Shown: positions 1-7,614, numbered from the stretch's first letter. The stretch: 8,301 nucleotides of DNA from an uncultured Erysipelotrichaceae bacterium (GCA_937893115.1 CALBGK010000159.1:1-8301); one strand, 5' to 3'. Notes: a model not told the origin generated them from the letters alone. Translations and numbers: made by a program.

Positions 1-801
1 ATGTTTAGAAAAGATCCTTCTATGATTAAAAACTATCGCCATAGATCTAAAGAAGAATATATCAGGATACAAAGAAAGATTGTTGATGACGCTTACTATC
101 TATTAAAAGAAGGTGGTAAAATGGTCTATTCGACTTGTACCTTTGATCCTGGCGAAAACGAAGCTGTCATCGATTATCTTTTAACTGAGCATCCCGATAT
201 AAAGATCATTGAATGCAATGTTCATGATTCAGGCTTTAATCAAGGCATCAGCTATAATAAGCGTGAAGAACTGGCTAAAGCATTGCGTCTATATCCTTTT
301 AAGATTGATGGCGAAGGTCATTTCATTTGTCATCTTAAAAAAGACGGTGGTCATAAGAGTGAACATGTCATTCCTGAATCAGATATCATCAAAAATGACT
401 CTTTCCATGAATTTTTATCTTTGATCAATTGGCCGAAGGATAAAAAATTTAAGGTCATCAATGACGATATCTACCTACTGCCCGATATAAGTTTCGATAC
501 ATCACACTTAAGAATAATTCGTTCGGGTCTTTACCTCGGTCAGATAAAAAAGAAAAACTTCGAGCCCTCTCAAGCTCTGGCACTGGCTTTAAAAGCCGAG
601 GAGTTTAAATATATAATTAATTTAGATGTCGATGACAACAGGGCAATTAAGTATCTCAAAGGTGAAACTATAGATATGGCTGGTCTCAATTATCATGAGG
701 GTTATAATTTAGTCTGCGTCAATGGTTTCAGTTTAGGTTTCGCCAAGATTAATAATGGCGTATTTAAGAATAAAATAGCTAGTGGGTGGATATATAGATG
801 A
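1..801 (+). CDS. rsmF: RsmF/YebU-type 16S rRNA (cytosine-5) methyltransferase, 3' part
   Basis: The C-terminal 266 residues of a NOL1/NOP2/Sun-family SAM-dependent methyltransferase that makes m5C in 16S rRNA (Thermus RsmF modifies C1400, C1404 and C1407; the exact target here is unknown). The visible part starts at MFRKD. In relatives this directly follows the PCSG(S/E)G motif, so the first ATG is an internal methionine and about 180 residues lie upstream of the window. STCTF at residues 44-48 carries the catalytic cysteine (C46), followed by PGENE. RLYPF plus GEGHF (96-108) closes the Rossmann domain. Residues about 186-266 match the PUA-like RNA-binding tail of this family (ALALK, YLKGE, GYNLVCVNG, LGFAK, KNKIASGW). 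The TGA stop overlaps the next ATG (ATGA), so the two rRNA-modifying genes are probably translated together. The family assignment is firm; the exact target cytosine is inferred. Confidence 0.93.
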   Translation: MFRKDPSMIKNYRHRSKEEYIRIQRKIVDDAYYLLKEGGKMVYSTCTFDPGENEAVIDYLLTEHPDIKIIECNVHDSGFNQGISYNKREELAKALRLYPFKIDGEGHFICHLKKDGGHKSEHVIPESDIIKNDSFHEFLSLINWPKDKKFKVINDDIYLLPDISFDTSHLRIIRSGLYLGQIKKKNFEPSQALALALKAEEFKYIINLDVDDNRAIKYLKGETIDMAGLNYHEGYNLVCVNGFSLGFAKINNGVFKNKIASGWIYR

Positions 802-1496
802 GATTGGATAAGTATCTTGCCGATATGAATTTGGGCACAAGAAAAGAAGTAAAATCTTTAATTAAAAATAAGCTGGTCAAGGTCAATGATGAAATTATAA
901 CCAAAGCTGACTTTAACGTTCATGAAAAAGATACAGTCAAAGTAAATGATGAGGTCATCAGCTATGTTCAATACGAATATATCTTGCTTCATAAGCCTGG
1001 TAATTACATTTGTGCTAACGAAGACAAAATATACCCAACTGTTTTTGAACTGATCGAATCAAAGAGAAAAGATCTCTTTACAGTCGGGCGTCTCGATGTC
1101 GACACTGAGGGTCTCTTGCTTATCACCAATGATGGTACCCTAGCTCATAGGCTCATATCTCCAAAATACCATGTCGACAAGAAGTATTATGCAAAACTTA
1201 AGAACGCTCTGATCCCCGATGCTCAAGATATTTTAGAAAATCCAATGGATCTAGGTGACTTTATAACCAAAGGAGCCAAATTTGAAAAGATATCCAGCAA
1301 TGAGGCTTATTTAACAATCGACGAAGGAAAATATCATCAGGTTAAAAGAATGTTTGAAAAGATAGACAATGAAGTCGTATATCTCAAACGCATCTCGTTT
1401 GCATTTTTAAGTATAGACGATATAGAAATTTCTAAATGGCGTTATCTAAGTGATGATGAACTAAATAATTTAAAGAAACTAGTGGGATTGGTCTAA
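798..1496 (+). CDS. rsuA: RsuA-type 16S rRNA pseudouridine synthase
   Basis: A complete 232-aa pseudouridine synthase of the RsuA/RluB/RluE group, which isomerises uridine in rRNA (RsuA itself acts at U516 of 16S rRNA). An S4 RNA-binding domain spans residues 1-50 (MRLDKYLADMNLGTRKEV, then KVND). The catalytic domain follows, with HKPGNYICAN (65-74) and GRLDVDTEGLLLITNDG (97-113), in which D100 is the expected catalytic aspartate. YHQVKRMF near residue 175 is the family's C-terminal motif. Length fits RsuA (about 230). The ATG overlaps the TGA of the methyltransferase by four bases; no strong Shine-Dalgarno is needed if translation is coupled. RsuA is preferred over RluB/E because of length and the 16S methyltransferase partner, but the target base cannot be read from sequence alone. 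Confidence 0.92.
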   Translation: MRLDKYLADMNLGTRKEVKSLIKNKLVKVNDEIITKADFNVHEKDTVKVNDEVISYVQYEYILLHKPGNYICANEDKIYPTVFELIESKRKDLFTVGRLDVDTEGLLLITNDGTLAHRLISPKYHVDKKYYAKLKNALIPDAQDILENPMDLGDFITKGAKFEKISSNEAYLTIDEGKYHQVKRMFEKIDNEVVYLKRISFAFLSIDDIEISKWRYLSDDELNNLKKLVGLV

Positions 1497-1529
1497 ATAT
1501 TTTTTTAATACTTTTCATGAATAATAGGC

Positions 1530-1538
1530 TATTATAAG
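1530..1538 (+). promoter_or_regulatory. Possible -10 region for the helicase gene
   Basis: TATTAT (1530-1535) and the overlapping TATAAG (1533-1538) each resemble a -10 box just upstream of the start codon at 1542. No good -35 is seen; TTAATA at 1505-1510 is a weak candidate at wide spacing. If TATTAT is used, transcription would begin close to the ATG itself, giving a leaderless or nearly leaderless message. That would agree with the absence of a clear Shine-Dalgarno site. The alternative is read-through from rsuA. This is weak evidence. Confidence 0.25.
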
Positions 1539-1558
1539 TGTATGAACCATACACTTAT
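1534..1558. repeat. Perfect inverted repeat spanning the helicase start codon
   Basis: Arms ATAAGTGTATG (1534-1544) and CATACACTTAT (1548-1558) are perfectly complementary across 11 bp, with a 3-base AAC loop. The start codon of the helicase gene is the last three bases of the left arm. The right arm runs into T5 (1558-1562). As RNA this is a hairpin plus U-tract, which could end transcription of the rsmF-rsuA pair, although the stem has few G-C pairs. As DNA it is an operator-like palindrome placed where transcription of the helicase gene could begin. Which role applies is not shown by sequence. Confidence 0.85.
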
Positions 1559-4388
1559 TTTTAATAATGTGAAAAAAGGTAAAAAAGTACTCGCAACATT
1601 GGAGAATGAATTGGCTAATTGCCAATATTTTCTTATGAGTGTTGCTTTTATTACTAGCGGAGGCATTACCCCTTTATTAGAAACTTTTAAAAATATGGAA
1701 GAAAAAGGAATAAGAGGAAGGATATTAACTTCTGATTACCTATTTTTCAGCGAACCTAAAGCTTTAGAAAAACTAAACAGTTTTGAAAACATTGAATTAA
1801 AAATGTATCGCTGTGATTCCGATGATGGCTTTCATACCAAAGGCTATCTTTTTGCTCACGAAGATGAACTCCACATACTCGTGGGAAGTTCTAACCTTAC
1901 TCAAAATGCACTTACAGTTAATAAAGAATGGAATACATTCGTATACTCTAACAATGATGATGAATATGCTGACGATGTTTTTAAAGAGTTTGATTATCTA
2001 TGGGAATTGGACAATTCCATACCATACGATAAAATAATGGACATTTACAGAAAAAAATATGAAGAGATAAATATCCGTAAAAGAAAACTGATTGAATATA
2101 ATGACATTGAAATAAATCGTCAATTTATTCCTAACACAATGCAGATGGCGTTGATCAATAATTTCAGCAAATCCTTGAGGCGCGGTGATAAACGCGGACT
2201 GTTGATATCTGCCACAGGAACAGGAAAAACTTATGCTTCAGCATTCGCAATCAAAAAAATGAAGCCAAAGCACATTCTTTTTATTGCTCATAGAGAGCAA
2301 ATCATCAAAAAAGCTCTTCAAAGCTACAAAAATGTCTTTGGTAATGATCATATTTATGGCATACTTTCAGGCAATCATAAAGATCTTAAGTCAGATTTTC
2401 TCTTTTCAACCATGCAAAGTATGGCAAAAAATGAAATATTGAATAAATTCGAAAAGAACTATTTTGATATCATTGTTATCGATGAAGTTCATCGGGCTGG
2501 TGCAAGCAGCTATCAAAAAATAATGAATTATTTTGAACCAAAATATTTTTTTGGTATGTCCGCCAGTCCGGAAAGAAATGATAACTTTGATATATACTCT
2601 CTATTCGACCACAATATACTGTATGAAATCCGTCTTGAACAAGCATTAGAAGAAAATCTCCTCTGCCCGTTTCACTATTTTGGAATCAGTGATATAAACA
2701 TAGATGGAGACACGCCATATGATAATGGCGATAAAATTAATTTTTCTAATTTGATATGCGATGAAAGAGTTGAACATATTATAAACACGGCCAATTACTA
2801 TGGATATTCTGGAAACAGAGTAAAAGGTCTGATATTTTGCAGCCGCCAGGATGAAGCTCGAGAACTATCGATTAAACTTAACAAAAAAGGTTTAAGAACT
2901 GTTGCATTATTTGGAAGCGATAATATAGAGTACCGCGAAGAGTGTATAGATAAATTGACTAGCGATAATAGAGAAGATTGCTTGGACTACATAATTGCTA
3001 TCGATATCTTTAACGAAGGGATCGACATACCAGAATTAAATCAAATAATCATGTTAAGACCTACGGAAAGTGCCATTATTTTTGTTCAACAAATGGGAAG
3101 AGGTCTGCGTAAATACAAAGACAAAGAATTTGTGGTAATTATTGATTTTATTGCTAATTATCGTAATAATTTCTTGATACCTTTAGCACTGTCAGGAGAT
3201 CGTTCTTACAATAAAGACAGCATCAGGAGATTTATTCAAGAAGGAGCAAAATCAATACCCGGAAGTTCTACCATTCATTTTGATGAAATATCGAAAAAAC
3301 GTATATTTGAATCTATTGACTATGCAAATTTTAACGATATTAAAATAATAAAAGATTCCTATCTCAATTTAAAAAATAAACTCGGTAGAATACCTTCCCT
3401 ATTTGAATTTGATTACTATGGCTCTATCGATCCTTTAAGAATTTTTGACAACAAATCTTTAGGTTCTTACCATAATTTCCTCTCCAAGTATGAAAAAGAT
3501 CTCTATAAGATTAGATTCAGCAACAATCAGAAGCAAGTTCTTGAATTTATATCCAGAAAATTTGCATCAGGCAAAAGGCCACACGAACTTGTTGCTTTGA
3601 GCTATTTATTAGACAATGAACACGATTTATTCTCCTACTTAAAAGAAGAACTGAAAGACAGATACTCATTTGATGTCACAAGCAAAACGGTAGACAATAT
3701 AGTCAATATTTTTACTAATAGCTTTCAGACCGGCTCAAGCAAGAAAACTTATCAGGATTGCATTTTGATACAAAAAGAAGGCAATGATTATGGAATAAGT
3801 GTTACTTTTAAAAATATGCTAAAAGATCAAGAATTCAAAAGGCAAATTCGAGAAATCGTTGATTTCGGTCTGTATCGCAATCATCTTGAATACAGTAAAC
3901 CTTATGATGACACTTCTTTTAATTTATACAAGAAATATACATATGAGGATGTGTGTCGCCTGTTAGAATGGGATAAAGGAGAAGTTGCCTTAAATATAGG
4001 TGGATATAAATACGATAGAAAAACGAATACTTATCCAGTGTTCATCAACTACGATAAATCTGATGATATTGCTGATTCCATTAAATACAGAGATATTTTG
4101 AAATCCAGAGATACGATAATCGCCATCTCCAAGTCAGGGCGAACAATAGCTTCTGATGATGTGCAGACTGCATTAAAAAGTAAAGAGTTAAATATTGAAA
4201 TGGATTTATTTATTCGTAAAAATAAAGATGATAAAATATCGAAAGAATTCTACTACATGGGCAAAATTGTGCCAACAGGAAGGTGCAAAGAATTTAAAAT
4301 GGCCAATACTTCTAAAATGGCGGTTGAAATCGAATATAAGCTAAATACCGCCATTGATGAAGATTTGTATGATTATATTATCAATTAG
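1542..4388 (+). CDS. PLD-nuclease / SF2 helicase / DUF3427-like fusion protein
   Basis: A 948-aa cytoplasmic DNA/RNA-processing enzyme. Residues 1-165 form a phospholipase-D-like (HKD) domain with HTK (H98, K100) and GSSN (115-118), a catalytic half-site that usually dimerises. Residues about 195-545 are a superfamily-2 helicase core: ATGTGKT Walker A (224-230), DEVH Walker B (314-317), SASPER motif III (340-345), IFCSR (431-435), FNEGIDIPE (490-498) and QQMGRGLRKY (516-525) with arginine fingers. Residues about 600-790 are an uncharacterised helical linker. About 800-948 match the DUF3427-type tail (EWDKGEVALNIGGY, FINYDKSDDI, SKSGRTIASDD). All motifs are intact. ATG 1542 is chosen because relatives begin near this point, but no clear Shine-Dalgarno precedes it and the codon sits in an inverted repeat. 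The stop overlaps the ribosome site of the Nudix gene, so the two are coupled. Domain content suggests nucleic-acid restriction or repair; the biological role is inferred. Confidence 0.92.
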   Translation: MNHTLIFNNVKKGKKVLATLENELANCQYFLMSVAFITSGGITPLLETFKNMEEKGIRGRILTSDYLFFSEPKALEKLNSFENIELKMYRCDSDDGFHTKGYLFAHEDELHILVGSSNLTQNALTVNKEWNTFVYSNNDDEYADDVFKEFDYLWELDNSIPYDKIMDIYRKKYEEINIRKRKLIEYNDIEINRQFIPNTMQMALINNFSKSLRRGDKRGLLISATGTGKTYASAFAIKKMKPKHILFIAHREQIIKKALQSYKNVFGNDHIYGILSGNHKDLKSDFLFSTMQSMAKNEILNKFEKNYFDIIVIDEVHRAGASSYQKIMNYFEPKYFFGMSASPERNDNFDIYSLFDHNILYEIRLEQALEENLLCPFHYFGISDINIDGDTPYDNGDKINFSNLICDERVEHIINTANYYGYSGNRVKGLIFCSRQDEARELSIKLNKKGLRTVALFGSDNIEYREECIDKLTSDNREDCLDYIIAIDIFNEGIDIPELNQIIMLRPTESAIIFVQQMGRGLRKYKDKEFVVIIDFIANYRNNFLIPLALSGDRSYNKDSIRRFIQEGAKSIPGSSTIHFDEISKKRIFESIDYANFNDIKIIKDSYLNLKNKLGRIPSLFEFDYYGSIDPLRIFDNKSLGSYHNFLSKYEKDLYKIRFSNNQKQVLEFISRKFASGKRPHELVALSYLLDNEHDLFSYLKEELKDRYSFDVTSKTVDNIVNIFTNSFQTGSSKKTYQDCILIQKEGNDYGISVTFKNMLKDQEFKRQIREIVDFGLYRNHLEYSKPYDDTSFNLYKKYTYEDVCRLLEWDKGEVALNIGGYKYDRKTNTYPVFINYDKSDDIADSIKYRDILKSRDTIIAISKSGRTIASDDVQTALKSKELNIEMDLFIRKNKDDKISKEFYYMGKIVPTGRCKEFKMANTSKMAVEIEYKLNTAIDEDLYDYIIN

Positions 4389-4392
4389 GAGG
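4387..4392 (+). promoter_or_regulatory. Shine-Dalgarno site overlapping the helicase stop codon
   Basis: AGGAGG shares its first two bases with the helicase TAG stop (4386-4388) and lies four bases before the ATG at 4397. It is the strongest ribosome-binding site in the region. Its position makes translation of the Nudix-thioredoxin protein likely to be coupled to termination on the helicase message. Confidence 0.88.
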
Positions 4393-4396
4393 AATT

Positions 4397-5398
4397 ATGT
4401 CAGATAAAAAAGTTCTTGAGGTCGTAGCTGCTGTCATATGTAAGGATAATAAGATTTTAGCAGCACAAAGGGGATATGGTGAATTTATTGATAAATGGGA
4501 ATTCCCAGGTGGAAAAGTTGAAAATGGAGAAAGCCTGAAAGATGCCTTGCACAGAGAAATAAAAGAGGAGCTCGGAAATGAAATCATCATCAAAAGCAGA
4601 ATAACCAGCATTGAATATGAATATGATAACTTCATTTTAAAAATGCATTGTTTCTTATCTGAACTTGTCTCTTTAGATTTTAGCTTAAATGAACATAAAA
4701 ACTATAGATGGGTAAATATTGATGATATCGATGAGCTGGATTGGCTTCCTGCTGACAGATCTATCATATCGGATGTAAAACCTCATCTAATCAGCGTCAA
4801 AGAAGAATATGAATCATTAAATGGAAAATTGCGAAAAGAAAACTGTATTTTTCAAACTATCGAAATAGACGATTCAGTCATCGATAATTCATCCATCAAA
4901 GAGGCGTTGAATATCTTTCACGATAGTGCAGAATCTCTTTTATACTTTGGAGCTAACTGGTGCCCATGGTGTCGCAATGTTCTTCCTATTTTGGTGGAAT
5001 ACGCTAAAGCTAATAATCTCAGGATTACCTATGTAAACTTAGATAAAAAGCGTCCAGTGTACTCTATGGATAATAACGAAATTATTCTGACCGACAAGGG
5101 TGATAAAGATTTTGAACTTCTTACTAAAGAGTTTAATGAAATAATGCAAGATTACATCATCAAAAAAGAAGATGAGGATATCATCTTAAAAGATAAGTTA
5201 ACCATCTATATTCCTTTGGTTGTCTTTGGCAGTTTCGGAAACATTATTGGCTACCATTATGGGGGAGTAGATTTAAATCAAGGACAGACACCATATGATT
5301 TATTTGATGAAAAGCAGAAAAAGGAGTTATTGGAAATCTTCGAAAGCAAGAATATTGTCGAAGGAATCACATGTGATATACATGGTTGTTCCAGATAA
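4397..5398 (+). CDS. Nudix hydrolase fused to thioredoxin-like domain
   Basis: A 333-aa two-domain protein. Residues 1-130 are a MutT-like Nudix hydrolase: WEFPGGK (34-40) and a Nudix box from G39 to about N61 with E45, R53, E54, E57 and E58 in place. The short form resembles (deoxy)nucleoside-triphosphate pyrophosphohydrolases such as 8-oxo-dGTP cleaners; the true substrate is unknown. Residues about 150-320 are a thioredoxin-like fold with YFGANWCPWC (183-192; C189, C192), VNLDKK, and a cis-proline site YIPLVVF (271-277). This half resembles the cytoplasmic or bacteriocin-accessory thioredoxin-like proteins of Firmicutes. No signal peptide precedes either domain, so both should be cytoplasmic. 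C326 and C331 near the C-terminus could form a second redox pair. The reading frame is uninterrupted across the linker, so the fusion is not a stop-codon accident. The gene sits eight bases after the helicase and is coupled to it. Confidence 0.9.
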   Translation: MSDKKVLEVVAAVICKDNKILAAQRGYGEFIDKWEFPGGKVENGESLKDALHREIKEELGNEIIIKSRITSIEYEYDNFILKMHCFLSELVSLDFSLNEHKNYRWVNIDDIDELDWLPADRSIISDVKPHLISVKEEYESLNGKLRKENCIFQTIEIDDSVIDNSSIKEALNIFHDSAESLLYFGANWCPWCRNVLPILVEYAKANNLRITYVNLDKKRPVYSMDNNEIILTDKGDKDFELLTKEFNEIMQDYIIKKEDEDIILKDKLTIYIPLVVFGSFGNIIGYHYGGVDLNQGQTPYDLFDEKQKKELLEIFESKNIVEGITCDIHGCSR

Positions 5399-5412
5399 TG
5401 ATTGTCTGGGTT

Positions 5413-5420
5413 AGAAAGGA
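5413..5420 (+). promoter_or_regulatory. Shine-Dalgarno site that sets the lipoprotein start
   Basis: AGAAAGGA lies seven bases before ATG 5428. It favours that start over an in-frame TTG at 5386 and an in-frame ATG at 5398, both of which would put charged and aromatic residues ahead of the signal peptide. Confidence 0.75.
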
Positions 5421-5427
5421 TGCAAAA

Positions 5428-6153
5428 ATGAAAAAAATATCTTTGATCTTATTGATTATCTTCATGCTTACCGCATGCAAACAACAAATAGATTTAAAAC
5501 AAGCAATCGATATCATCAGCGAATATGCCGATTTCAACGACGATACCATGACCATCATTCAAAGCAAAACAGAAAACGATGCGCACTATATCATGTTAGA
5601 GGACGGCAACGATAAGATAGAGGCCAAGGTTGACTTCGACGGAAACATCATCATGTTTAATCGTTTGGATGATAGTTTAATAGATGACACCAACAACGAA
5701 GAAATCACAAACAACAGCATCATTTCTGAAATGGAATCCTGCCTGAGTTTTTTGCTTGAACATCTCAAATTATCTGAAAATGATATCTATAACTTAAAAA
5801 TGAAGCAAGATGTCTCTAGGAACAAAACGACATATACAATTGATTTTGACACTCAGGATTATGAATATGAGTATGATATCGATCCTTTAGAGATGACCAT
5901 AATCAAAGAAGAAAAGGAACGTAATAATAATCGTACCATAGCATTTGAAAAAAGTTTTGACCGTTCTGTTGCTATCGAGATAGCTTTGCAGGCAAATCAA
6001 CTTAATAACTCTGATATAACAAATCTTCAGATTGAAGAAACTTTCCATGGAAATATCAGCGTGTATGAAATTGATTATTATGCAAATGGCATTGAGTATG
6101 AAATATCAATAGATGCCAACAGCAAAGAACTTCTGAGCAATAAAATTGATTAA
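5428..6153 (+). CDS. Lipoprotein with three PepSY-like repeats
   Basis: A 241-aa predicted lipoprotein. MKK, a hydrophobic stretch and the lipobox LTAC give lipidation at C17, so the mature protein is anchored to the outer face of the membrane. The rest consists of three repeats of about 60 residues (roughly 22-81, 100-160 and 176-236). Each has an initial helix (LKQAIDIISEYA; CLSFLLEHLKL; AIEIALQANQL) and a strand pair ending in an acidic YEYxYDID-like or YEISIDAN segment. This is the PepSY pattern, typical of proteins that inhibit or chaperone peptidases and of small cell-wall-associated proteins. Function is not established. It begins 29 bases after the Nudix-thioredoxin stop on the same strand with no evident promoter, so it is probably cotranscribed, though a functional link with the helicase cassette is uncertain. 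Confidence 0.8.
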   Translation: MKKISLILLIIFMLTACKQQIDLKQAIDIISEYADFNDDTMTIIQSKTENDAHYIMLEDGNDKIEAKVDFDGNIIMFNRLDDSLIDDTNNEEITNNSIISEMESCLSFLLEHLKLSENDIYNLKMKQDVSRNKTTYTIDFDTQDYEYEYDIDPLEMTIIKEEKERNNNRTIAFEKSFDRSVAIEIALQANQLNNSDITNLQIEETFHGNISVYEIDYYANGIEYEISIDANSKELLSNKID

Positions 6154-6185
6154 TATGATCTTACAGACTTCTAATTTCGATCATA
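6154..6185 (+). repeat. Weak inverted repeat after the lipoprotein gene
   Basis: TATGATC (6154-6160) and GATCATA (6179-6185) are complementary and separated by 18 bases. The repeat directly follows the TAA of the lipoprotein gene but has no T-run after it, so it is a poor intrinsic terminator. A third TGATCA follows at 6192-6197. It is the only candidate 3' end seen for the upstream operon. Confidence 0.4.
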
Positions 6186-6242
6186 GTTGAATGATCAGAC
6201 AAAACATATAGATCTAACAAATGTGTGTCCTATGGGCATTTC

Positions 6243-6272
6243 TTGACAATGATTATTTAAAATAACTATACT
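6243..6272 (+). promoter_or_regulatory. Sigma-A-type promoter for the PH-domain gene
   Basis: A perfect -35 TTGACA (6243-6248) and a -10 TATACT (6267-6272; five of six consensus bases) are 18 bases apart. Transcription should begin near 6279, giving a leader of about 25 bases with AAGGAG (6291-6296) eight bases before ATG 6305. The PH-domain gene is thus a separate transcription unit from the upstream cassette. Confidence 0.8.
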
Positions 6273-6304
6273 TTTATTAGATAATTTACAAAGGAGAAAA
6301 TGCC

Positions 6305-6679
6305 ATGATTGACTTTCAAAATGCTTCACTATTAAAGCTCAAACCAACAGATAATTCAGATTACGCCGAAATACTCACACCAATGCTGGCTGATGGCGAG
6401 GATATCTTCTATTCTTTTCGAGGCATCCGTGATGCAGTTGTTTTTACTAATAAACGTATATTTGCAATTAATATTCAGGGATTGACAGGGAAAAAGAAAG
6501 ATTTTACTTCGCTTCCTTACAAAAAGATACAGGCCTATTCCATCGAAACATCCGGAATGATTGATTTAGATAGCGAATTAGAACTATGGTTTTCAAGTTT
6601 AGGCATAGTGAGATTAGAATTTGTATCAAGAACTGATGTAAACGCAATCTGCCGTTTGATTTCTCAAAACGTATTATAA
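6305..6679 (+). CDS. Bacterial PH-domain protein (bPH_1 family)
   Basis: A 124-aa single-domain protein of the bacterial pleckstrin-homology type (PF08000-like). Family signatures are visible: EILTPMLADGEDI (about 22-34), VVFTNKRIFAIN (45-56), KKKDFTSLPYKKIQAYSIET (63-82) and DLDSELELWFS (87-97). The fold is compact and soluble, with no signal peptide or membrane segment. Members are common in Firmicutes as small stand-alone proteins; their biochemical role is poorly known, and some may pack against the membrane or bind protein partners. The start is set by AAGGAG eight bases upstream; an ATG at 6300 is out of frame. Its own promoter precedes it and a bidirectional terminator overlaps its stop codon. 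Confidence 0.88.
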   Translation: MIDFQNASLLKLKPTDNSDYAEILTPMLADGEDIFYSFRGIRDAVVFTNKRIFAINIQGLTGKKKDFTSLPYKKIQAYSIETSGMIDLDSELELWFSSLGIVRLEFVSRTDVNAICRLISQNVL

Positions 6680-6706
6680 AAAGGATGTACAATAACATCC
6701 TTTTTT
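6678..6706. terminator. Bidirectional intrinsic terminator between convergent genes
   Basis: Arms AAAAAGGATGT (6678-6688) and ACATCCTTTTT (6695-6705) form an 11-bp stem with a 6-base loop. The plus strand ends in T6 (6701-6706); the minus strand reads into a T-run from the opposite arm. The stem overlaps the stop codon of the PH-domain gene (6677-6679) and that of the minus-strand MATE gene (6705-6707), so it serves both. Confidence 0.9.
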
Positions 6707-7607
6707 AGTTTTTCATCAACTGTCTGTGGCAATACACCCATAATACACCTTGAATAATGCTGGTTATTATCCAGCTTACCGGAAAGCACATGTAGATGGC
6801 ATCTAAAGTATTGTATATTGGAAACACTGTATATAGCCACGCCATCCTGATACCGCAAATTCCGATTATCATCAATAAAGTTGGCAATGATGAGTATCCC
6901 ATTCCCCGAACACTAGAAACAAATATATCTAGAATTATATTTAAAAAAAGCATGAGTGCAACCCAGAACATTCGAATCTTACCGACATCTATTACGTTTG
7001 GATCGCTAGTATATAAGCCTAAGAAGAAGTCACTAAAATACCATGTAATGACACCTAAGAATAGTGTGCTTCCTACTGACAAAGCCATGGTCAGGTACAT
7101 GATTTCTTTTATTCTCGCTTTATTGTTTGCTCCAACATTTTGACTGGTAAAGGTAATGCAAGCCTGAGAAAAAGCCATCGAACCGATATAAACAAAATTC
7201 TCCAAATTACTTGCTACACTATTGCCTGCTACAATAACTGATGAATCAAAAGAGTTGATACTTGTTTGTATTATTACATTGCTAAGTGAAAAAACAGCAC
7301 TTTGAATGCCGGCAGGAATGCCTATTTTGATTATGCTTAGAGCCATATCTCCATCAACCTTTAATCTAGAAATGATTAATTTTGTCGCGTCATCTTCTTT
7401 CATCAGAGTAAACCAAACTAATGACGATGAAACTGCCTGAGAAATGGCTGTAGCAATAGCAACACCTGCTACACCTAAATTAAATGCCACAACAAAAATA
7501 ACATTTAAGACTACATTAGTTATTCCGCTTATTACCAAAAAGTATAAAGGTCTGTTAGTATCCCCTTTGGCACGTAAAATGGCTGAACCAAAGTTATATA
7601 TTACACC

Positions 7608-7614
7608 AAAAAAA
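7608..7614 (-). other. Homopolymer frameshift site in the MATE gene
   Basis: Seven A on the plus strand (seven T in the coding sense) sit in the codons for GMFF. With seven T the frame reads FFWCNI and stops. With six it continues as FFGVIYNFGSAILRAKGDTN, a normal MATE segment. The break is therefore exactly one base within the run. Confidence 0.88.

Noticed and set aside
1..3. ATG at the first base as the true start of the methyltransferase
   Set aside because: The sequence begins at MFRKD, which in the family directly follows the PCSG motif near residue 180; the gene is cut by the window edge.
2560..2577. SASPER in place of the TATP-type helicase motif III as a defect
   Set aside because: From memory this variant is usual in DUF3427-type helicases, and all other motifs are intact.
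4381..4635. Minus-strand 84-aa frame opposite the Nudix domain
   Set aside because: Antisense shadow of the Nudix box; serine- and leucine-rich low-information translation.
5386..5427. Earlier TTG (5386) or ATG (5398) start for the lipoprotein
   Set aside because: They add WVRKD-type residues before a perfect lipoprotein signal, whereas ATG 5428 has AGAAAGGA seven bases upstream.
6796..7143. 115-aa plus-strand frame within the MATE gene
   Set aside because: It is antisense to well-conserved MATE coding sequence, has no recognisable domain and no ribosome site.
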